A DNA stretch of 7,040 bases from Desulfobacterales bacterium (lineage in GTDB: Bacteria; Desulfobacterota; DSM-4660; Desulfatiglandales; Desulfatiglandaceae): the NCBI GenBank assembly GCA_027061865.1, contig JAMOVZ010000364.1:1-7040 (forward strand), read 5' to 3'. Positions 4,801 to 7,040 of the stretch are shown one piece after another (the first letter of the stretch is position 1; every line of letters begins with the position of its first letter). A program made the translations under genes and the position numbers. The notes below the pieces were generated by a model. That model made no database searches. It was not told the DNA's origin and saw nothing but the letters and a program-made list of their open reading frames with translations.

Positions 4801-7040
4801 ATGGCAGAGGAAAAAAAGGGATACAGTGCATCATCAATAAAGGTTCTGGAAGGCCTCGATGCTGTAAGAAAGAGGCCTGCCATGTATATTGGAAATACCG
4901 GGGTCGAGGGATTGCACCACCTGGTCTATGAGGTGGTGGACAACAGCATTGACGAGGCCCTTGCAGGGTTTTGTGATTATATAGATGTGCAAATCTTGAC
5001 CGATGAGAGTGTGCTGGTAGTCGACAATGGCCGCGGTATCCCTGTGGATATCCATGAGACAGAGGGAGTGCCGGCCCTGGAGGTGGTTATGACAAAACTT
5101 CATGCTGGCGGCAAGTTTGACAATAAGGCTTACCGTGTCTCTGGCGGCCTTCATGGAGTTGGGGTCTCAGTGGTCAATGCCCTTTCTGAGTTCCTGGTCG
5201 TTGAGGTCTGGCGCGATGGAAAGATCTTTGTCCAAGAGTATAGGCGGGGGGAAAAAGTAAGTGATGTTAAGGTGGTAGGTCATACCAATAAGACAGGCAC
5301 AAAGATTCACTTTCGACCGGACCCGGAGATATTCCAGGAAGTGAGATTTGACTTTGATCTCCTCTCAAAGAGGATGCGGGAGCTGGCATTTCTCACGAAA
5401 GGAGTCAAGATTTGTATCTCTGATGAGCGGACCGGTAGGAAGAAAGAATTCCACTATGAGGGGGGTATCATATCCTTTGTCGAATATCTAAATAGAAACA
5501 GGGATGTGATACATCCAAAGCCGATCTACATATCCGGCAAAAAAAATGATGTCATAATGGAAATAGCCCTACAGTACAATACTTCATATAAGGAGAATAT
5601 TTTCAGCTTTGCAAACAATATAAATACTAAAGAGGGCGGGACACACTTGGCTGGTTTCAGGTCGGCCCTCACCCGAAGTATCAACCAATACTTACAGAAA
5701 TCTGCATTTGCAAAACAGTTCAAGGGGAAGTTGAGCGGTGATGACGTAAGGGAGGGGCTTACAGCGGTAATAAGCGTCAAATTGCCTGAGCCCCAATTCG
5801 AGGGCCAGACAAAGACAAAACTTGGAAACAGCGAGGTGAAGGGTCTGGTGGAGGCCCTGGTAAACGAGGGCTTATCTGTTTATTTCGAAGAAAACCCTTC
5901 GACTGTCAAAGCAATACTGCACAAAGTAATAGATGCTGCCCGTGCAAGGGAGGCTGCGAGAAAGGCGAAAGAGCTTGCCAGACGCAAGGGCATTCTGTCG
6001 GAGCACTCACTTCCAGGAAAGCTTGCCGACTGCCAGGAGCGGGATCCTGCCAAAAGCGAGATATTCATAGTGGAGGGTGATTCCGCAGGGGGCTCAGCAA
6101 AGCAGGGCAGGGATAGGCGATTTCAGGCGATCTTGCCTCTCAGGGGAAAGATTTTGAATGTTGAGAAGGCAAGGTTTGACAAGATGCTATCCAGTGAAGA
6201 GATCCGCACCATGATTACCGCCCTTGGCACTGGAATAGGGGAGAAGGATTACAATATAAATGGCCTCAGGTACCATAAGGTCATAATCATGACAGATGCC
6301 GATGTTGACGGGGCACATATCAGGACCTTGCTGCTAACCTTTTTTTTCAGGCAGATGCCAGAGTTAATAGAACAAGGTTATCTTTATGTGGCCCAACCCC
6401 CCCTCTACCGAGTAGCTGATGGAAAAAAAGAGATGTACATTAGGGATGAAGAAGGATTTAACAGCTTTTTGCTGGATAGAATTTCTGCCACCGGTCAGAT
6501 AGAGTTTGCCGATGGCCGGGTGGTCAAAGGAAAGGCACTGTCCAGGCTTCTAAAAGGGCTCTTGAACTTTTATGATGGGCTGGAGAAGTTGATTAAAAAA
6601 GGCTATTCCAGGCGGTTCTTAGAATTTTTGGCCTCTTTCGGAATAGAGGAAAGAAAGGCGTTTAAAGACGAAAAGTTCGTGGAAGCCCTAGTGGGTTCCA
6701 TGGAAGAGGAGGGCTTTAAGGTTACAGACCTTGTTAGGCGGGAGGAAGACGGTTACCATGAATTCAAGGTAATGGATCGAACTAGGCCCCCTGTGGAGGC
6801 CACAGAGGGGGGCCAGAGTTTCTGGGTTGGTTGGGAGTTTTTCTCTTGCCCCGAGCTTCGAAGTGTTATCAAGTTTTCAAAACAGTTTAAAGACCTCAAG
6901 CTTGGACTCAAGGCCGTCTCAGTCAATGGAGACCGCAAAGAGGTGCAGGACCCAAAGGAGGCAATGGAATTCTTGCTTGAAAAGGGAAAAAAGGGGCTGA
7001 CCATCCAGAGATACAAGGGGCTGGGGGAGATGAACCCTGA
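4801..7040 (+). CDS. gyrB: DNA gyrase subunit B, 3' end cut off
   Basis: GyrB supplies the ATPase and part of the cleavage core of gyrase (A2B2), which introduces negative supercoils. The frame is open for 746 codons to the window edge. The GHKL ATPase has YEVVDNSIDEA (43-53, catalytic base E44), VDNGRGIP (74-81) and GGLHGVGVSVVNA (115-127); the transducer has QTKTKLGN (336-343). The TOPRIM domain has EGDSAGG (425-431) and DADVDGAH (499-506) for Mg2+ binding. An insertion of roughly 160 residues (about 555-720) precedes IQRYKGLGEMNP (735-746), so the full protein should be near 800 residues, as in E. coli; only about 50-60 residues are missing. This insertion and the dnaA-dnaN context favour GyrB over ParE. 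The ATG follows a weak TAGG 6 bases upstream, so translational coupling to dnaN, 18 bases away, is likely. A T8 run at 6340-6347 encodes part of LLTFFF. Confidence 0.97.
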   Translation, partial: MAEEKKGYSASSIKVLEGLDAVRKRPAMYIGNTGVEGLHHLVYEVVDNSIDEALAGFCDYIDVQILTDESVLVVDNGRGIPVDIHETEGVPALEVVMTKLHAGGKFDNKAYRVSGGLHGVGVSVVNALSEFLVVEVWRDGKIFVQEYRRGEKVSDVKVVGHTNKTGTKIHFRPDPEIFQEVRFDFDLLSKRMRELAFLTKGVKICISDERTGRKKEFHYEGGIISFVEYLNRNRDVIHPKPIYISGKKNDVIMEIALQYNTSYKENIFSFANNINTKEGGTHLAGFRSALTRSINQYLQKSAFAKQFKGKLSGDDVREGLTAVISVKLPEPQFEGQTKTKLGNSEVKGLVEALVNEGLSVYFEENPSTVKAILHKVIDAARAREAARKAKELARRKGILSEHSLPGKLADCQERDPAKSEIFIVEGDSAGGSAKQGRDRRFQAILPLRGKILNVEKARFDKMLSSEEIRTMITALGTGIGEKDYNINGLRYHKVIIMTDADVDGAHIRTLLLTFFFRQMPELIEQGYLYVAQPPLYRVADGKKEMYIRDEEGFNSFLLDRISATGQIEFADGRVVKGKALSRLLKGLLNFYDGLEKLIKKGYSRRFLEFLASFGIEERKAFKDEKFVEALVGSMEEEGFKVTDLVRREEDGYHEFKVMDRTRPPVEATEGGQSFWVGWEFFSCPELRSVIKFSKQFKDLKLGLKAVSVNGDRKEVQDPKEAMEFLLEKGKKGLTIQRYKGLGEMNP

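Noticed and set aside
4834..7016. Minus-strand open frames inside gyrB (4834-5154, 5526-5780, 5880-6068, 6753-7016)
   Set aside because: All are shadows of gyrB conserved domains on the other strand.
4801..7040. ParE (topoisomerase IV subunit B) as an alternative to GyrB
   Set aside because: The long insertion after the TOPRIM motifs and the dnaA-dnaN-gyrB order favour GyrB.
1..7040. tRNA, rRNA, CRISPR arrays, insertion sequences, attachment sites
   Set aside because: Reading both strands gave no cloverleaf, no spaced repeat array, no transposase frame and no target-site duplication.

Overview
The window is a chromosomal replication-origin neighbourhood from an anaerobic bacterium with the Wood-Ljungdahl (CO dehydrogenase/acetyl-CoA synthase) pathway. 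A Desulfobacterota-type (former Deltaproteobacteria) sulfate or sulfur reducer is my best guess. The guess rests on the carbon-fixation genes, the style of DnaA, a GyrB with the long insertion also seen in E. coli GyrB, and a regulatory site resembling that of HcpR. It is inference; no 16S or other taxonomic marker is present.

Layout. Two minus-strand genes occupy the left third. Reading leftwards, cooC (2100 to 1354, a nickel-insertion ATPase for CO dehydrogenase) is followed by a 274-base gap and then cdhD/acsD (1079 to beyond the left edge, small subunit of the corrinoid iron-sulfur protein). The gap holds a sigma70-like promoter, a stem-loop with a T run, and a CRP/FNR-type palindrome, all plausible control elements for cdhD. 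Divergent from cooC, the plus-strand genes dnaA (2202-3446), dnaN (3604-4782) and gyrB (4801 to beyond the right edge) form the classic initiator, clamp and gyrase set.

Origin. The 157-base dnaA-dnaN spacer is only about 20% G+C, carries one exact DnaA box (TTATGCACA on the minus strand) and several palindromes, and lies where GC skew changes sign. Hand counts on the plus strand give C>G through cooC and most of dnaA, then G>C in dnaN and gyrB. I therefore place oriC in this spacer, which would make dnaA a head-on gene while all its neighbours are co-directional with the forks.

Nothing here looks like a wholly new system. The most interesting points are the DnaA with an altered single-strand-DNA-binding region and almost no domain II, the layered control region in front of cdhD, the skew switch at the 3' side of dnaA, and a poorly initiated dnaA start with an A10 tract. 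No tRNA, rRNA, CRISPR array or mobile element was seen.
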